Numbered from the stretch's first letter, positions 11,697 to 22,056 are shown. The stretch is DNA of 64,000 nucleotides from Bacteroidales bacterium (GCA_017962705.1 JAGCUV010000070.1:1-64000), one strand, 5' to 3'. The notes: generated from the sequence alone by a model not told the origin. Translations and numbers: made by a program.

Positions 11697-12694
11697 CAGA
11701 ACCATTGTTTTTTCCATTTTTTCTCAGAAAGCAGCATCGCTGCCACCATCAGGACCAAGGCCACGGCAAAGCAATACATAAAGAGTTCGTTGTATTCTTC
11801 AAAGACAATGGCATCGAATTTTTCTTTATCCATTTTGCGGATGCTGTCGATGATGGGATTCAGGCCGAATTCCCCGTTGCCCGCGCGGACATAGGCGCCA
11901 CCGCCCTCAGAAGCAATTTCCCGAAGGGTGGACTCATCCAGTTTGGTCACCACGATATTGCCGTCCTTGTCCTTGATGTACTCCCCGTTCAACGGAATGG
12001 GCTTGCCCTCCGGCGAACCGACTCCGATCGTGAAGACGCGCACCCCGTTCTCAAAGGCTTCCTTGGCCATCTTGACCGGATCGTCCTCGTGGTTCTCGCC
12101 GTCCGTAATCACAATGACCACGCGACTCTTTTCGCTTTGGGGACTGAAGGATTTGATCGACAGCCGGATGGCATCCGCAATGGCCGTTCCCTGGATGGGC
12201 ACGGACTCCGTAGAAACGGACGACAGGAACATCTTGGCCGACACATAATCGGTCGTAATCGGTAATTGGACAAAAGAACTCCCTGCAAAAATCACCAGTC
12301 CGATCCGGTCGCCGCTGAGCCGGTCCACCAATTTGGACACCGCCAGTTTCGCCCGTTCCAGCCGGTTCGGCGCATAGTCTTCTGCCAGCATCGAGTTGGA
12401 CACATCGAGGGCAATCATAATCTCCACCCCTTTGCTTTCCTTGCGGGAAAGCTTGGCTCCCACCTGCGGACGGGCCGTACCCAGCACCACAAAAGCATAG
12501 GCCAGTGTGAGCAAAATGATCTTGGTCCAGACTTTGGCCGGAGACACGGAAGGCATCATCCGGCGGACAAGGGCTTCATCGCCGAGCGCCCGGATGCGAC
12601 GGCGGCGCAAATAACGCGTCAGAGCATACAGCAGCGGGATGAGAGGCACGCCGATCAGCAGCCAGAGAATCATATAACGGGCAAAGATAATCAC
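11696..12694 (-). CDS. batB: BatB, VWA-domain membrane protein
   Basis: A 332-residue protein with an N-terminal membrane helix (MIIFARYMILWLLIGVPLIPLL), a second helix near residue 60, and a von Willebrand factor A domain with the metal-ion-dependent adhesion motif ALDVSNSML near residues 95-103 and VIVITDGENHEDD near 195. A C-terminal membrane helix follows (FMYCFAVALVLMVAAMLL). This architecture and its place directly after batA identify BatB. The start overlaps the batA stop by four bases. The VWA domain would face the periplasm and bind partner proteins. Confidence 0.9.
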   Translation of the reverse strand: MIIFARYMILWLLIGVPLIPLLYALTRYLRRRRIRALGDEALVRRMMPSVSPAKVWTKIILLTLAYAFVVLGTARPQVGAKLSRKESKGVEIMIALDVSNSMLAEDYAPNRLERAKLAVSKLVDRLSGDRIGLVIFAGSSFVQLPITTDYVSAKMFLSSVSTESVPIQGTAIADAIRLSIKSFSPQSEKSRVVIVITDGENHEDDPVKMAKEAFENGVRVFTIGVGSPEGKPIPLNGEYIKDKDGNIVVTKLDESTLREIASEGGGAYVRAGNGEFGLNPIIDSIRKMDKEKFDAIVFEEYNELFMYCFAVALVLMVAAMLLSEKKWKKQWF

Positions 12695-13683
12695 GGCAAC
12701 CTCCTGATTAATACAATTTCAAAAACAAAGAAAAGGAGCATCAGGATCAGGGCCCAGTCAGCGTATTTCTCGTAGAGTTCCTTGTAGACGGGGAAGCTGT
12801 CCACACTGATGCGGCTGGTCTCCATCTTGCCTATTTCGGCGTAGATTTCGGCCAACTTGGTCTTGTCGGTGGCGCGGAAATAGCGGCCGCCGGTCCGGGC
12901 GGCAATGTCCTTGAGCACATCCTCGTCGATTTTCACCTCGACATCCTGCACCCGCGGCCCCCAGGGGGTCATCACGGGATAAGGAGCCGTTCCGTTGGCC
13001 CCCACGCCGATAGTATAGACGCGGATACCGAATTCCTGGGCAATCTGGGCGGCCGTCTGGGGCGTGATGCTGCCGCAGTTGTTCACACCGTCCGTCATCA
13101 GGATGACCACGCGGCTCTTGGCCTCGCTGTCCTTGATACGGGCGACGGCAGTCGCCAGACCGTCTCCGATGGCGGTACCGTCCTCAATAAGGTCCGTCTG
13201 GATTTCTTTCATCAGATTGATGAGGGAAGCCCTGTCGGTGGTCAGCGGGCATTGGGTATAACTTTCACCGGCAAACACGACGATGGCCATACGGTCGGTC
13301 GGCCGGCCGGCAATAAACTCGATGGCGATATCCTTGGCCGCACTCAGCCGGTCCGGCGTAAAATCGCGGGCCAGCATACTGGTAGAGACGTCCATCGTGA
13401 GCACGATGTCGATGCCCTCCGCCTGAACCGTTTCCAATGTGGAAGAAGAACGGGGACGGGCAGCCGCGAAAATCAGCAGGGCCATCGAAGCCGTCAGCAA
13501 AACCATCGGGAGGTGGCAGAGGATTTCGGTCGCAAGCGTGGAGCCTTTTTTCCAAGGAATGATGGTGGAAACCCGCATATGGGGCACGCGGCCCGTCCAC
13601 TCACGGAAAACATAAAGCGCGAGCAGGGCGACAGGCAGGATTTCCAACCAAAGGATGTCGGGGTATTCAAAAAACATCGTCAC
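12691..13683 (-). CDS. batA: BatA, VWA-domain membrane protein
   Basis: A 330-residue protein with an N-terminal membrane segment, a VWA domain with the MIDAS motif TMDVSTSMLARDF near residue 96 and VILMTDGVNNCG near 195, and a C-terminal membrane helix (DWALILMLLFFVFEIVLI). It is a paralogue of BatB and lies immediately upstream with a four-base overlap, the standard arrangement. It also overlaps the preceding membrane protein gene by four bases, so the whole bat run is translationally coupled. The chaperone-like MoxR ATPase encoded at the head of the operon is thought to act on these VWA proteins. Confidence 0.9.
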   Translation of the reverse strand: MTMFFEYPDILWLEILPVALLALYVFREWTGRVPHMRVSTIIPWKKGSTLATEILCHLPMVLLTASMALLIFAAARPRSSSTLETVQAEGIDIVLTMDVSTSMLARDFTPDRLSAAKDIAIEFIAGRPTDRMAIVVFAGESYTQCPLTTDRASLINLMKEIQTDLIEDGTAIGDGLATAVARIKDSEAKSRVVILMTDGVNNCGSITPQTAAQIAQEFGIRVYTIGVGANGTAPYPVMTPWGPRVQDVEVKIDEDVLKDIAARTGGRYFRATDKTKLAEIYAEIGKMETSRISVDSFPVYKELYEKYADWALILMLLFFVFEIVLIRRLP

Positions 13684-14663
13684 GCCTCCTTGTTAGTCGT
13701 TTGGGCTCGGGAGGCCGATTTTCCTGTTGCATCCGGAGCGGCGGGAGCCTCCTCTTGAAGCTGCTGCTCGTAGGTGGCGGTGACGAACTGCACAGCGAAA
13801 GGCACGACCGTGGCGTTCTCTTCGCGCGGCAAAGTCATCTTGGCGAATTTGACGAAATCCGCCGTCTCGAACAGGTGTTGCAATCCCGTACGGAGCGTCA
13901 GGTCGAGTTCCACCCCCTTGAGGGCCTGGAACAATTCGCGAGTAGTCATTTCCATCGCGCCTACCCCGTAGCGGGCGCCAATATATTCCCGAAGGGCATC
14001 CGTCACCCCCGAATAGAACTGCTTCTGCTTGTCTTCCGTCCAGAATTTGTCTCCCCGATAGGCATCCAACTTGCGCAGGGCCGCGATATGGGCCGGCTCG
14101 CGCTGCAAGACATTCTCGTCGCGACGATGCAAATATCTGCGAATCAGCCACACGGCCAGGACAATTAGGGCCACCGCGCCCAGGCCTCCGCCTATCCAAG
14201 GCAGAATCTCAATGAAAGTGACAGGGTATTGAATCTGTTCCTTGAGTTCGTGGACCTGGAACGTCGCCGTGTCCACCGGCATCGTGCAATATTGGATGTC
14301 CTGCCCCTCAAAGGTGAGGGAGTCCACAATGCCGTCCTTAAACCATCTTTCCACCGTGATACCGGGAAGTTCGAAGGTACCCGCCTCGAACGAGGTCAGG
14401 ACGGTAGAAATTTCTATATCGCTGCGGGACGGACCTTCTTTCGGCGTCCAAGCCTTGAGCGTGTCGATGTGCCAGTCTTTGACCTTGATGAGGGAATCGG
14501 AGAGAGTCCCTTGGAGTTCCGGTGTGAGGCGCGTGCCGTCTTCCAGGCGATAGATGCGCACCCCATAGCGAATCTGGTCGGCGATGAGCAGGGAATCGCG
14601 AGGCTGCAATTGCTCCAGAAAAGCCGTGTGCGCTTGTTTGGGCGTTTCTTTGATTTGTTTCAT
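13680..14663 (-). CDS. Conserved membrane protein of the bat operon
   Basis: This 327-residue protein lies between DUF58 and batA, overlapping both by four bases, a position occupied by a poorly characterised conserved protein in Bacteroidota bat operons. It has a beta-rich N-terminal domain (SRSDIEISTVLTSFEAGTFELPGITV), one clear membrane helix near residues 150-175 (ILPWIGGGLGAVALIVLAVWLIRR), and a cytoplasmic helical domain (FYSGVTDALREYIGARYG) resembling the tail of BatD. No N-terminal signal peptide is seen at this start, although the N-terminal domain should be periplasmic. The start is supported only by the ATGA overlap. Its function is unknown beyond association with Bat. Confidence 0.7.
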   Translation of the reverse strand: MKQIKETPKQAHTAFLEQLQPRDSLLIADQIRYGVRIYRLEDGTRLTPELQGTLSDSLIKVKDWHIDTLKAWTPKEGPSRSDIEISTVLTSFEAGTFELPGITVERWFKDGIVDSLTFEGQDIQYCTMPVDTATFQVHELKEQIQYPVTFIEILPWIGGGLGAVALIVLAVWLIRRYLHRRDENVLQREPAHIAALRKLDAYRGDKFWTEDKQKQFYSGVTDALREYIGARYGVGAMEMTTRELFQALKGVELDLTLRTGLQHLFETADFVKFAKMTLPREENATVVPFAVQFVTATYEQQLQEEAPAAPDATGKSASRAQTTNKEA

Positions 14664-15556
14664 CTCTTTTTGAAGAAGGACATCAAACCTTTGACATAAT
14701 CCTCATCGGTGGCGATGCGGACCGAATCGACGGCATAGCGGCCGAGTACATCGTTCGTCTGTTCGCGAGCCATTTCGAAGTATTTCCTATAAGCCTCCCT
14801 CACCTGCTTGAGTGAAGTATCCACGCGCATCGAGCGGCCGGTCTCGGCATCTTTCACGTGGACGATGCCCACATTGGGAAGCGCCCGGTCGAGCGGGTCG
14901 CAGACCTCGATGACGGAAAGGTCGTGACGGGATGCAGCGACCTTCAGAGCATCTTCATAACGCGGCTTCCCTTGGGCATCCCAATCAATCATATCCGACA
15001 GGAGGAAGGCCGTACAACGCTTTTTGATGGCGTTGGACAGATAGCGCAACGCCTCTGAAATGTTGGTCCCTTCATTCTCGGGATCGTAATTCAGAATCTC
15101 CCGGATGATATGCAGCAGGTGCGTCCGTCCTTTGGCTGGCGGGATGAATTTTTCCACGCGGTCGCTGAAAAAGAGAGCCCCCACCTTATCGTTATTAATC
15201 AGGGCGGAGAAGGAGAGGACGGCGGCGATTTCGGTGAGCATATTGCGTTGGGTCATATTTCGGCTGCCGAAAAGCCCGGAGCGGCTGATGTCGATCAGCA
15301 GCACAACGGTCAGTTCGCGTTCCTCCTCGAAGACTTTGACATAGGGAGCATTCATCCGCGCGGTGACATTCCAGTCCATATTGCGGACGTCGTCGCCGTA
15401 CTGATATTCCCGCACCTCGCTGAAGGCCATACCGCGACCTTTGAACGCGGAGTGGTACTCTCCCGCAAATATCTGGTGGGAGAGACCGCGCGTCTTGATC
15501 TCGATTTTCCGGACCTTTTTGAGAAGTTCCCTTGTTTTGTCTTCCTCTTTCGCCAT
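14660..15556 (-). CDS. DUF58 domain protein (MoxR-associated VWA-like)
   Basis: A 298-residue cytoplasmic protein with the DUF58 signature EVREYQYGDDVRNMDWNVTAR near residues 47-67 and a degenerate VWA-like domain (VVLLIDISRSGLFGS). DUF58 proteins accompany MoxR ATPases throughout bacteria and are proposed to take part in assembly of VWA-domain proteins. It sits 18 bases after moxR and overlaps the next gene by four bases. The identity is clear, but the biochemical activity is not established. Confidence 0.88.
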   Translation of the reverse strand: MAKEEDKTRELLKKVRKIEIKTRGLSHQIFAGEYHSAFKGRGMAFSEVREYQYGDDVRNMDWNVTARMNAPYVKVFEEERELTVVLLIDISRSGLFGSRNMTQRNMLTEIAAVLSFSALINNDKVGALFFSDRVEKFIPPAKGRTHLLHIIREILNYDPENEGTNISEALRYLSNAIKKRCTAFLLSDMIDWDAQGKPRYEDALKVAASRHDLSVIEVCDPLDRALPNVGIVHVKDAETGRSMRVDTSLKQVREAYRKYFEMAREQTNDVLGRYAVDSVRIATDEDYVKGLMSFFKKR

Positions 15557-15574
15557 ACGCTGGATTGCTGTCTA

Positions 15575-16570
15575 TTAAGGAACTTCTACCGCATTGATAA
15601 TCTCGTTGACCACGTCGTCGGGACGGATATTTTCGGCCTGGGCCTCGTAGGACAGTCCGATACGGTGGCGCAGGACCTGCGGGCAGACGGCGCGGACATC
15701 CTCAGGAATGACATAGCCTCTGCGTTTGATGAAAGCATAGGCCTTGGCGCTGCGGCTGAGGGCGATGCTGGCACGCGGCGAGGCGCCATAACTGATCATA
15801 TCCCTGAGTTTGTCAAGTTTGTATTCCGAAGGAGTACGGGTGGCAAAAACCATATCCACGATGTAGCGCTCAATCTTCTCGTCCATATAGACCTGGCGCA
15901 CGATATCGCGGGCCCGGACGATGTCTTCCGGAGAAACGACAGGCTCAGCTGTCGGGAAAGCCTCGGAGGAATTGTTCATCCGCACGATGAGTTTTTCTTC
16001 TTCCTTTTTGGGATAATCCACCACACATTTGAGCATAAAGCGGTCCACCTGGGCTTCGGGAAGCGGATAAGTGCCTTCTTGTTCGATGGGGTTCTGGGTC
16101 GCCATCACCAGGAAAGGCTTCGGTAGCGGGAAGGTCTGGTCGCCGATGGTCACCTGCCTTTCCTGCATCGCCTCGAGTAAAGCGGATTGCACCTTGGCCG
16201 GGGAACGGTTGATCTCATCCGCGAGAATGAAGTTGGCGAAAATGGGGCCTTTCTTGATATTGAACTGCTCATTCTTTTGGGAATAGATGAGCGTACCCAC
16301 GACATCGGCCGGCAATAGGTCCGGGGTGAACTGGATGCGGCTGAACCGGGCGTTGACTGCCTTTGACAACGTGTTGATGGCCAGCGTTTTGGCTAGTCCC
16401 GGAACACCTTCAAGCAAGATATGTCCATCGGAAAGAAGGGCGATGAGCAGGCTCTCTACGAGTCCTTTTTGCCCGACGATGACCTTCCCCATTTCCAAGG
16501 TCAGCATGTCCACGAATTTGCTTTCCTCACTGATGCGGTCGTTCAATTCTTTAATGTTGATACTGTCCAT
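15575..16570 (-). CDS. MoxR-family AAA+ ATPase
   Basis: A 331-residue AAA+ protein with Walker A GVPGLAKT near residues 56-63, Walker B FILADEINR near 113-121, the sensor region ATQNPIEQEGTYPLPEAQ, and the helical lid with SPRASIALSRSAKAYAF. MoxR ATPases are chaperones that mature or insert complexes, usually with VWA proteins. It is the first gene of the bat operon here, and a promoter-like TAACTTTG lies 30-37 bases upstream. It is divergent from truA. Confidence 0.92.
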   Translation of the reverse strand: MDSINIKELNDRISEESKFVDMLTLEMGKVIVGQKGLVESLLIALLSDGHILLEGVPGLAKTLAINTLSKAVNARFSRIQFTPDLLPADVVGTLIYSQKNEQFNIKKGPIFANFILADEINRSPAKVQSALLEAMQERQVTIGDQTFPLPKPFLVMATQNPIEQEGTYPLPEAQVDRFMLKCVVDYPKKEEEKLIVRMNNSSEAFPTAEPVVSPEDIVRARDIVRQVYMDEKIERYIVDMVFATRTPSEYKLDKLRDMISYGASPRASIALSRSAKAYAFIKRRGYVIPEDVRAVCPQVLRHRIGLSYEAQAENIRPDDVVNEIINAVEVP

Positions 16571-16585
16571 TTTATTGTTTTTTGC

Positions 16586-16607
16586 TAATTTTGCGGTTAC
16601 AAAGTTA
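16586..16607. promoter_or_regulatory. Divergent -7 elements for truA and the moxR-bat operon
   Basis: The 52-base space between moxR and truA contains TAATTTTG on the plus strand (16586-16593) and TAACTTTG on the minus strand (16607-16600). Both match the TAnnTTTG -7 box of Bacteroidota, suitably placed for each gene. I do not see a convincing TTTG -33 box for either. Confidence 0.45.
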
Positions 16608-16622
16608 ATAAAAACCTTTCAT

Positions 16623-17399
16623 ATGCGCTACGCCCTCACTCTCTCTTATGACGGAATCGGTTTTTGCGGCTGGCAAATCCAACCGTCCGAGCCTTCCGTA
16701 CAAGAGACCCTGCAACAAGCGCTCACTACCCTGCTGGGATGTGAGACGGTTGTTACGGGAGCCGGTCGGACCGACACGGACGTTCACGCGCTCCGATATG
16801 TGGCGCATTTCGATTGTGAGGGGCCGTTTCCGTATGAAAGCGGCGATTTCCTATACAAATTAAATGCCATTCTTCCTTCCGGCGTAGCGGTTTCGTCCAT
16901 TTCCGAGGTGGCGGATGACTTTCACGCGCGCTTTGATGCTTGCCGGAGGACCTACCTGTATTTCATCCATTTCCGCAAAGACCCCTTCGTGGAGCGCTAT
17001 TCCTGGCATTGCAAGTTCGACTTGGATGTGGAAAAGATGAACGAGGCCTGCCGCTTTTTGCTCGGCACGCACGATTTCAGTTGCTTCGAAAAGAAAGGGG
17101 CGGACAGCAAGACCGCCATCTGCACAATTGCCGAGGCCCGCTGGGAGGGATACACCCCCACCTTGTGGGAGATGAGCGGCGAACCCGGTTGCGGGCCGGC
17201 CCCATATATCGTATTGCGCATCAGTGCCGACAGGTTTTTAAGGAATATGGTCCGCGCCATTGTCGGCACGATAGTCGAAGTCGGCCGCGGGCGCCTCTCC
17301 CCCGAAGACATCCCCTCCATCCTCGACTCCAAAGACCGCTGCCGCGCCGGCCAATCCGTCCCCGGCAACGCACTGTTTCTCGCGAGAGTGGATTACTAA
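16623..17399 (+). CDS. truA: tRNA pseudouridine(38-40) synthase TruA
   Basis: The 258-residue enzyme starts at 16623 (MRYALTLSYDGIGFCGWQIQ), the canonical TruA N-terminus; the longer open frame upstream is antisense to moxR. The catalytic aspartate lies in GAGRTDTDVHA near residue 50, with TD in place of the commoner AG after it. The C-terminal motif FLRNMVRAIVGTIVEVGRG is intact. TruA isomerises uridines 38-40 in the anticodon arm of many tRNAs. It is a single gene, convergent with the MTA/SAH nucleosidase gene. Confidence 0.93.
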   Translation: MRYALTLSYDGIGFCGWQIQPSEPSVQETLQQALTTLLGCETVVTGAGRTDTDVHALRYVAHFDCEGPFPYESGDFLYKLNAILPSGVAVSSISEVADDFHARFDACRRTYLYFIHFRKDPFVERYSWHCKFDLDVEKMNEACRFLLGTHDFSCFEKKGADSKTAICTIAEARWEGYTPTLWEMSGEPGCGPAPYIVLRISADRFLRNMVRAIVGTIVEVGRGRLSPEDIPSILDSKDRCRAGQSVPGNALFLARVDY

Positions 17400-17425
17400 A
17401 GGCCTTGCACGCTTCCTTTCCCGTC

Positions 17426-17446
17426 ATTCCCGGCTCGACCGGGAAT
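17426..17446. repeat. Small palindrome (REP-like) between convergent genes
   Basis: ATTCCCGG and its inverse CCGGGAAT flank a five-base loop in the 50-base gap between truA and the nucleosidase gene. The same type of cccgg...ccggg palindrome occurs three times in a row near 63671-63756, so this may belong to a dispersed family. It could also help to terminate transcription in both directions, although no T-run follows. Confidence 0.45.
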
Positions 17447-17449
17447 CTC

Positions 17450-18130
17450 TTAGCCTAACGCGGTGAGGAGCCCGCGGACGACGCGGAAGGTGGCTTTGGG
17501 GGCTTCGTCCCAGAAGTTGACGTACTGTCCGAGATTGTTTTCGCTGTCGGCGCTGTCGCTGATGACGCGCAGGGACAGGAAGGGAGTATTCTTGATGAAA
17601 CAGACCTGCGCGATGGCGGCGCTTTCCATATCCACCACTTCGCAATCCGGGAAATGCCCGAGAATCGCCGGTACATTCTCTTTTTCCACAAAGATATCGC
17701 CGGTACAGAGCATCACGGGAATGGCTCCGAGCCGGAGGGCCTGCTCCAACAGTTTGGGCTCTGCCTCATAATAGAGCGGACAGCCTTGTACCTGCCCGTA
17801 CGCGTTGGGCGCCATACACCAGACATCGTGATAGGCACATTTTTGCGCCGCCACAACGTCCAAGGGTTTGAGACGCTTACCACATCCCCCTGCCACGCCC
17901 GAATTGATGACAGCATCGGGATGATAGCGGGAGATCAATTCGCTGGTTGCGATAGCCGCATTCACCTTGCCGATGCCGCTCTGCACGACAATGACTTCCA
18001 GCCGTCCTACATGACCCCGATAGAAACTCTTTCCCAGGTCAGACTTTTCTTCCTGCATTCCTTCCAATACGCCCAGCAAAAGGTCACGCTCGGGCTCCAG
18101 GGCAACAATGATGGCGATTTTCTTAATCAT
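17450..18130 (-). CDS. mtnN: 5'-methylthioadenosine/S-adenosylhomocysteine nucleosidase
   Basis: I choose the ATG at 18130 (MIKKIAIIVALEPERDLLLG), the usual family start, giving 226 residues. Motifs seen are VVQSGIGKVNAA near 52, INSGVAGGC near 77, and VDMESAAIAQVC near 170 followed by LRVISDSAD, whose aspartate is the catalytic residue. The enzyme cleaves adenine from methylthioadenosine and S-adenosylhomocysteine, recycling methionine and sulfur and relieving product inhibition of methyltransferases; its product can feed autoinducer-2 synthesis. No luxS is in the window. Confidence 0.88.
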   Translation of the reverse strand: MIKKIAIIVALEPERDLLLGVLEGMQEEKSDLGKSFYRGHVGRLEVIVVQSGIGKVNAAIATSELISRYHPDAVINSGVAGGCGKRLKPLDVVAAQKCAYHDVWCMAPNAYGQVQGCPLYYEAEPKLLEQALRLGAIPVMLCTGDIFVEKENVPAILGHFPDCEVVDMESAAIAQVCFIKNTPFLSLRVISDSADSENNLGQYVNFWDEAPKATFRVVRGLLTALG

Positions 18131-18314
18131 ATGGGTGGTGTTCGTTCCAACTTTACCGACAGCATCTAAACGCCTACTGCTCAATCAATTACCCAAAACA
18201 ACCTACCTCAAAATCAGTAGGTCCTTTTGGACAACTTACTGACAATCACGCTCTTGTCTGCCATTCATAATTCAACATATTCTTTTGCAAAAATACAACA
18301 TTTTCATTTCTCTC

Positions 18315-18345
18315 TTTCATAATTTCTAGATTTTTTCTACTTTTG
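18315..18345 (+). promoter_or_regulatory. Promoter of ddh
   Basis: TTTC at 18315-18318 and TACTTTTG at 18338-18345 are separated by 19 bases, a near match to the Bacteroidota -33/-7 consensus. The predicted transcript would have a leader of about 50 bases before the ddh ATG. The rest of the 274-base gap 18131-18404 shows no other gene or RNA that I recognise. Confidence 0.5.
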
Positions 18346-18404
18346 CGTCCCGTATGTTAGGAGATGCTTCCGACATTCATTTGAAACCAAAGTACAACTG
18401 ATAT

Positions 18405-19304
18405 ATGGAAAAAATCAAAGTCGCCATCGTCGGTTATGGCAATGTGGGCCGGTTCGCCCTGGAAGCCCTGGAGGCTGCCGAAGATATGGTATGCGCGGGT
18501 ATCGTACGCCGCAATGCCAGCTCGGAAGGATTTCCGGAATTACAGAAATACAAAGTCGTTTCCGACATCCAGGAGCTCGGCAAAGTGGATGTGGCCATCC
18601 TCGCCACCCCATCCCGCAAAGTGGAAGAAAATGCGCTCAAATACCTGTCCTTGGGTATCAGCACCGTGGACAGTTTTGATATTCACACCAAGATTCTCGA
18701 CCTGCGCAGCACCCTCGCCCCCGTTGCGAAAGCCCACGGGGCGGTCAGCGTGATTTCCGCCGGCTGGGATCCGGGCAGCGACTCCGTGGTCCGCACCCTG
18801 ATGGAAGGTCTGGCCCCCAAAGGCATCAGCTACACCAATTTCGGCCCCGGCCGCTCGATGGGACACTCCGTGGCCGTCCGCGCCATCGAAGGCGTGAAAG
18901 ATGCTTTGAGTATGACGATCCCCGTCGGAACCGGCATCCATCGCCGTATGGTGTATGTCGAGCTGGAGCCTGGTGCCGACTTCGCCAAGGTCGAGGCTGC
19001 CATCAAGGCCGACGCCTATTTCGTCAACGATGAAACCCACGTGATGCAGGTGGAAAGTGTCGATGCCCTCAACGATGTGGGACACGGCGTCAACCTGGTG
19101 CGCAAAGGCGTTTCCGGAAAGACCCACAACCAGTTGCTGGAGTTCAACATGAAAATCAACAACCCCGCCCTCACCGGCCAGGTGCTCGTGTGCTGCGCCC
19201 GCGCCGCGATGCGTCAGGCTCCCGGTTGCTACACGATGATTGAAATCCCCGTCATCGACCTTCTCGCCGGCGAGCGCGAAGACCTCATCAAACACTTGGT
19301 ATAA
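18405..19304 (+). CDS. ddh: meso-Diaminopimelate D-dehydrogenase
   Basis: A 299-residue NADPH-binding enzyme with the Rossmann motif AIVGYGNVGRFALEAL near residues 7-22 and the family signatures TPSRKVEENA, STVDSFDIH, SAGWDPGSDSVVR near 122-135 and GPGRSMGHSVAVR. It makes meso-diaminopimelate from tetrahydrodipicolinate in one step, supplying both lysine and peptidoglycan cross-link precursor. It replaces or supplements the aminotransferase route and is common in Bacteroidales. The gene is monocistronic, with its own promoter and a terminator-like hairpin after it. Confidence 0.93.
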   Translation: MEKIKVAIVGYGNVGRFALEALEAAEDMVCAGIVRRNASSEGFPELQKYKVVSDIQELGKVDVAILATPSRKVEENALKYLSLGISTVDSFDIHTKILDLRSTLAPVAKAHGAVSVISAGWDPGSDSVVRTLMEGLAPKGISYTNFGPGRSMGHSVAVRAIEGVKDALSMTIPVGTGIHRRMVYVELEPGADFAKVEAAIKADAYFVNDETHVMQVESVDALNDVGHGVNLVRKGVSGKTHNQLLEFNMKINNPALTGQVLVCCARAAMRQAPGCYTMIEIPVIDLLAGEREDLIKHLV

Positions 19305-19324
19305 AGAACAGGACCTGTTATCAA

Positions 19325-19364
19325 AAACTCCCGGCCTTTGCTTTTTGGCAGAAGTCGGGAGTTT
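19325..19364. terminator. Hairpin between ddh and a convergent gene
   Basis: AAACTCCCG (19325-19333) pairs with CGGGAGTTT (19356-19364) in the gap between two convergent genes. The A/T flanks could let it stop transcription from both sides. The long loop, about 22 bases, makes it weaker than a classic intrinsic terminator. Confidence 0.5.
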
Positions 19365-19385
19365 CATTTCAGGGCTCGCATCTGA

Positions 19386-20309
19386 CTATGCCGAGCGCTT
19401 CTTGCGGCGGAAGAGAAGGAAAGCGGCAGCCAGGAGGGCCAGTACGGCAGCACCGATAATTACGAGGCAGCAGCAGGAACACCCACAGCACCCGGTGCGC
19501 GGAGTGGCGTCCTCATCACAATACATATTGAACAATTCATCGGCGGGCTCGTACATCGCGAAATAGACCGGACCGACACCCGGCTCTGCGATGTAGAACT
19601 CCGGTCCGTCAAACTCCGTGACATCAAAACGACGGCCGTCCTCGGCCGTGAAAGTCGCATGCAGGTTGTGCAGCGTCCCCTCCAATTCGTAGATACCATT
19701 GTACACGACCGTTTGCGGCTTATCCATCAGGGAAGCAGGCTTCTCCCAGAGCGCCAGACGATAACCGTATTTCTCGGCGTAGTCAATCATCAGGATATAC
19801 TCGTCTGTCTGCGCAATCATTTCCGGACGCTCAAAATCCCGCAAGGACGGATGCAGTTGCTGTTTCCGAATCTCGACCGCAGCCTCCCATTCCTGGGAGA
19901 AATCGAAAGGATGGTGGTAATACTCAATTTTGTAGAGTCCGTCTTCAAACTCGCCGTAGATTTCCCCGCCCAGATAAATGACCGGCCGCCAGCCGATGGT
20001 CCCGATGAACGAATCTTCCTTCAGTGACCGGATAAATGTTTCCGGGAAAAGTTCATCGTACTGATTGAGAAAGGCCTCCTTGTCCAGCAGGTAGTCGGAG
20101 AGCGGATATTCCCGATACAACGGCACCGGGAAGATCAAATGATCAGCCACTCCCTCCTTGTCGCCCGACAAAAGACACTGGCGCAATTCCACCAGAAAAG
20201 CACGCTGCTGCGGAGTGATTCCCTCATCTTCCTGTGCAAAACTGAAAGTCGGGAGCAGCAAGGCCAGGGCCAACAGCCCTTTCAACAAAAGGTTTCTTTG
20301 AAACTTCAT
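19386..20309 (-). CDS. Secreted protein with Cys-rich C-terminal membrane anchor
   Basis: I do not recognise the domain. I choose the ATG at 20309 because it starts a good signal peptide (MKFQRNLLLKGLLALALLLPTFSFA) and because a -7 box at 20357-20364 would place the RNA start near an upstream ATG. The product is 307 residues. A mixed alpha/beta domain of about 240 residues follows (QRAFLVELRQCLLSGDKEGVADHLIFP, then paired WRPVIYLGGEIYG and YRLALWEKPASL). The C-terminus is unusual: TGCCGCSCCC, a 19-residue hydrophobic helix, and RRKKRSA. This is the layout of a cysteine motif/helix/basic-tail sorting or anchor signal. The domain would sit outside the inner membrane. Confidence 0.65.
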   Translation of the reverse strand: MKFQRNLLLKGLLALALLLPTFSFAQEDEGITPQQRAFLVELRQCLLSGDKEGVADHLIFPVPLYREYPLSDYLLDKEAFLNQYDELFPETFIRSLKEDSFIGTIGWRPVIYLGGEIYGEFEDGLYKIEYYHHPFDFSQEWEAAVEIRKQQLHPSLRDFERPEMIAQTDEYILMIDYAEKYGYRLALWEKPASLMDKPQTVVYNGIYELEGTLHNLHATFTAEDGRRFDVTEFDGPEFYIAEPGVGPVYFAMYEPADELFNMYCDEDATPRTGCCGCSCCCLVIIGAAVLALLAAAFLLFRRKKRSA

Positions 20310-20356
20310 AAGTCCATAAAGGTTAATCTTGCCCATATCAGGCATCTTCATCTTTG

Positions 20357-20364
20357 CAAAGATA
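20357..20364 (-). promoter_or_regulatory. -7 box for the anchored secreted protein
   Basis: TATCTTTG on the minus strand directly abuts the T-run of the groEL terminator. Transcription would begin close to 20350, which supports the protein start at 20309. A matching -33 TTTG is not evident. Confidence 0.4.
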
Positions 20365-20393
20365 AAAAAAACAGCGCAATTTCTTGCGCTGTT
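20363..20393 (-). terminator. Intrinsic terminator of groES-groEL
   Basis: Read on the minus strand, AACAGCGCAA, the loop GAAA and TTGCGCTGTT form a perfect ten-base stem followed by a run of Ts. It starts about 25 bases after the groEL stop codon at 20419. Confidence 0.85.
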
Positions 20394-20418
20394 CCAAATT
20401 TTGTCTAAAAAACTGCGA

Positions 20419-22056
<1,638 letters not shown>

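Noticed and set aside
11100..11894. 264-codon plus-strand frame rich in Leu/Val/Ile
   Set aside because: It is the antisense of the BatC Q/N-rich tract; the hydrophobic composition is a by-product of that tract.
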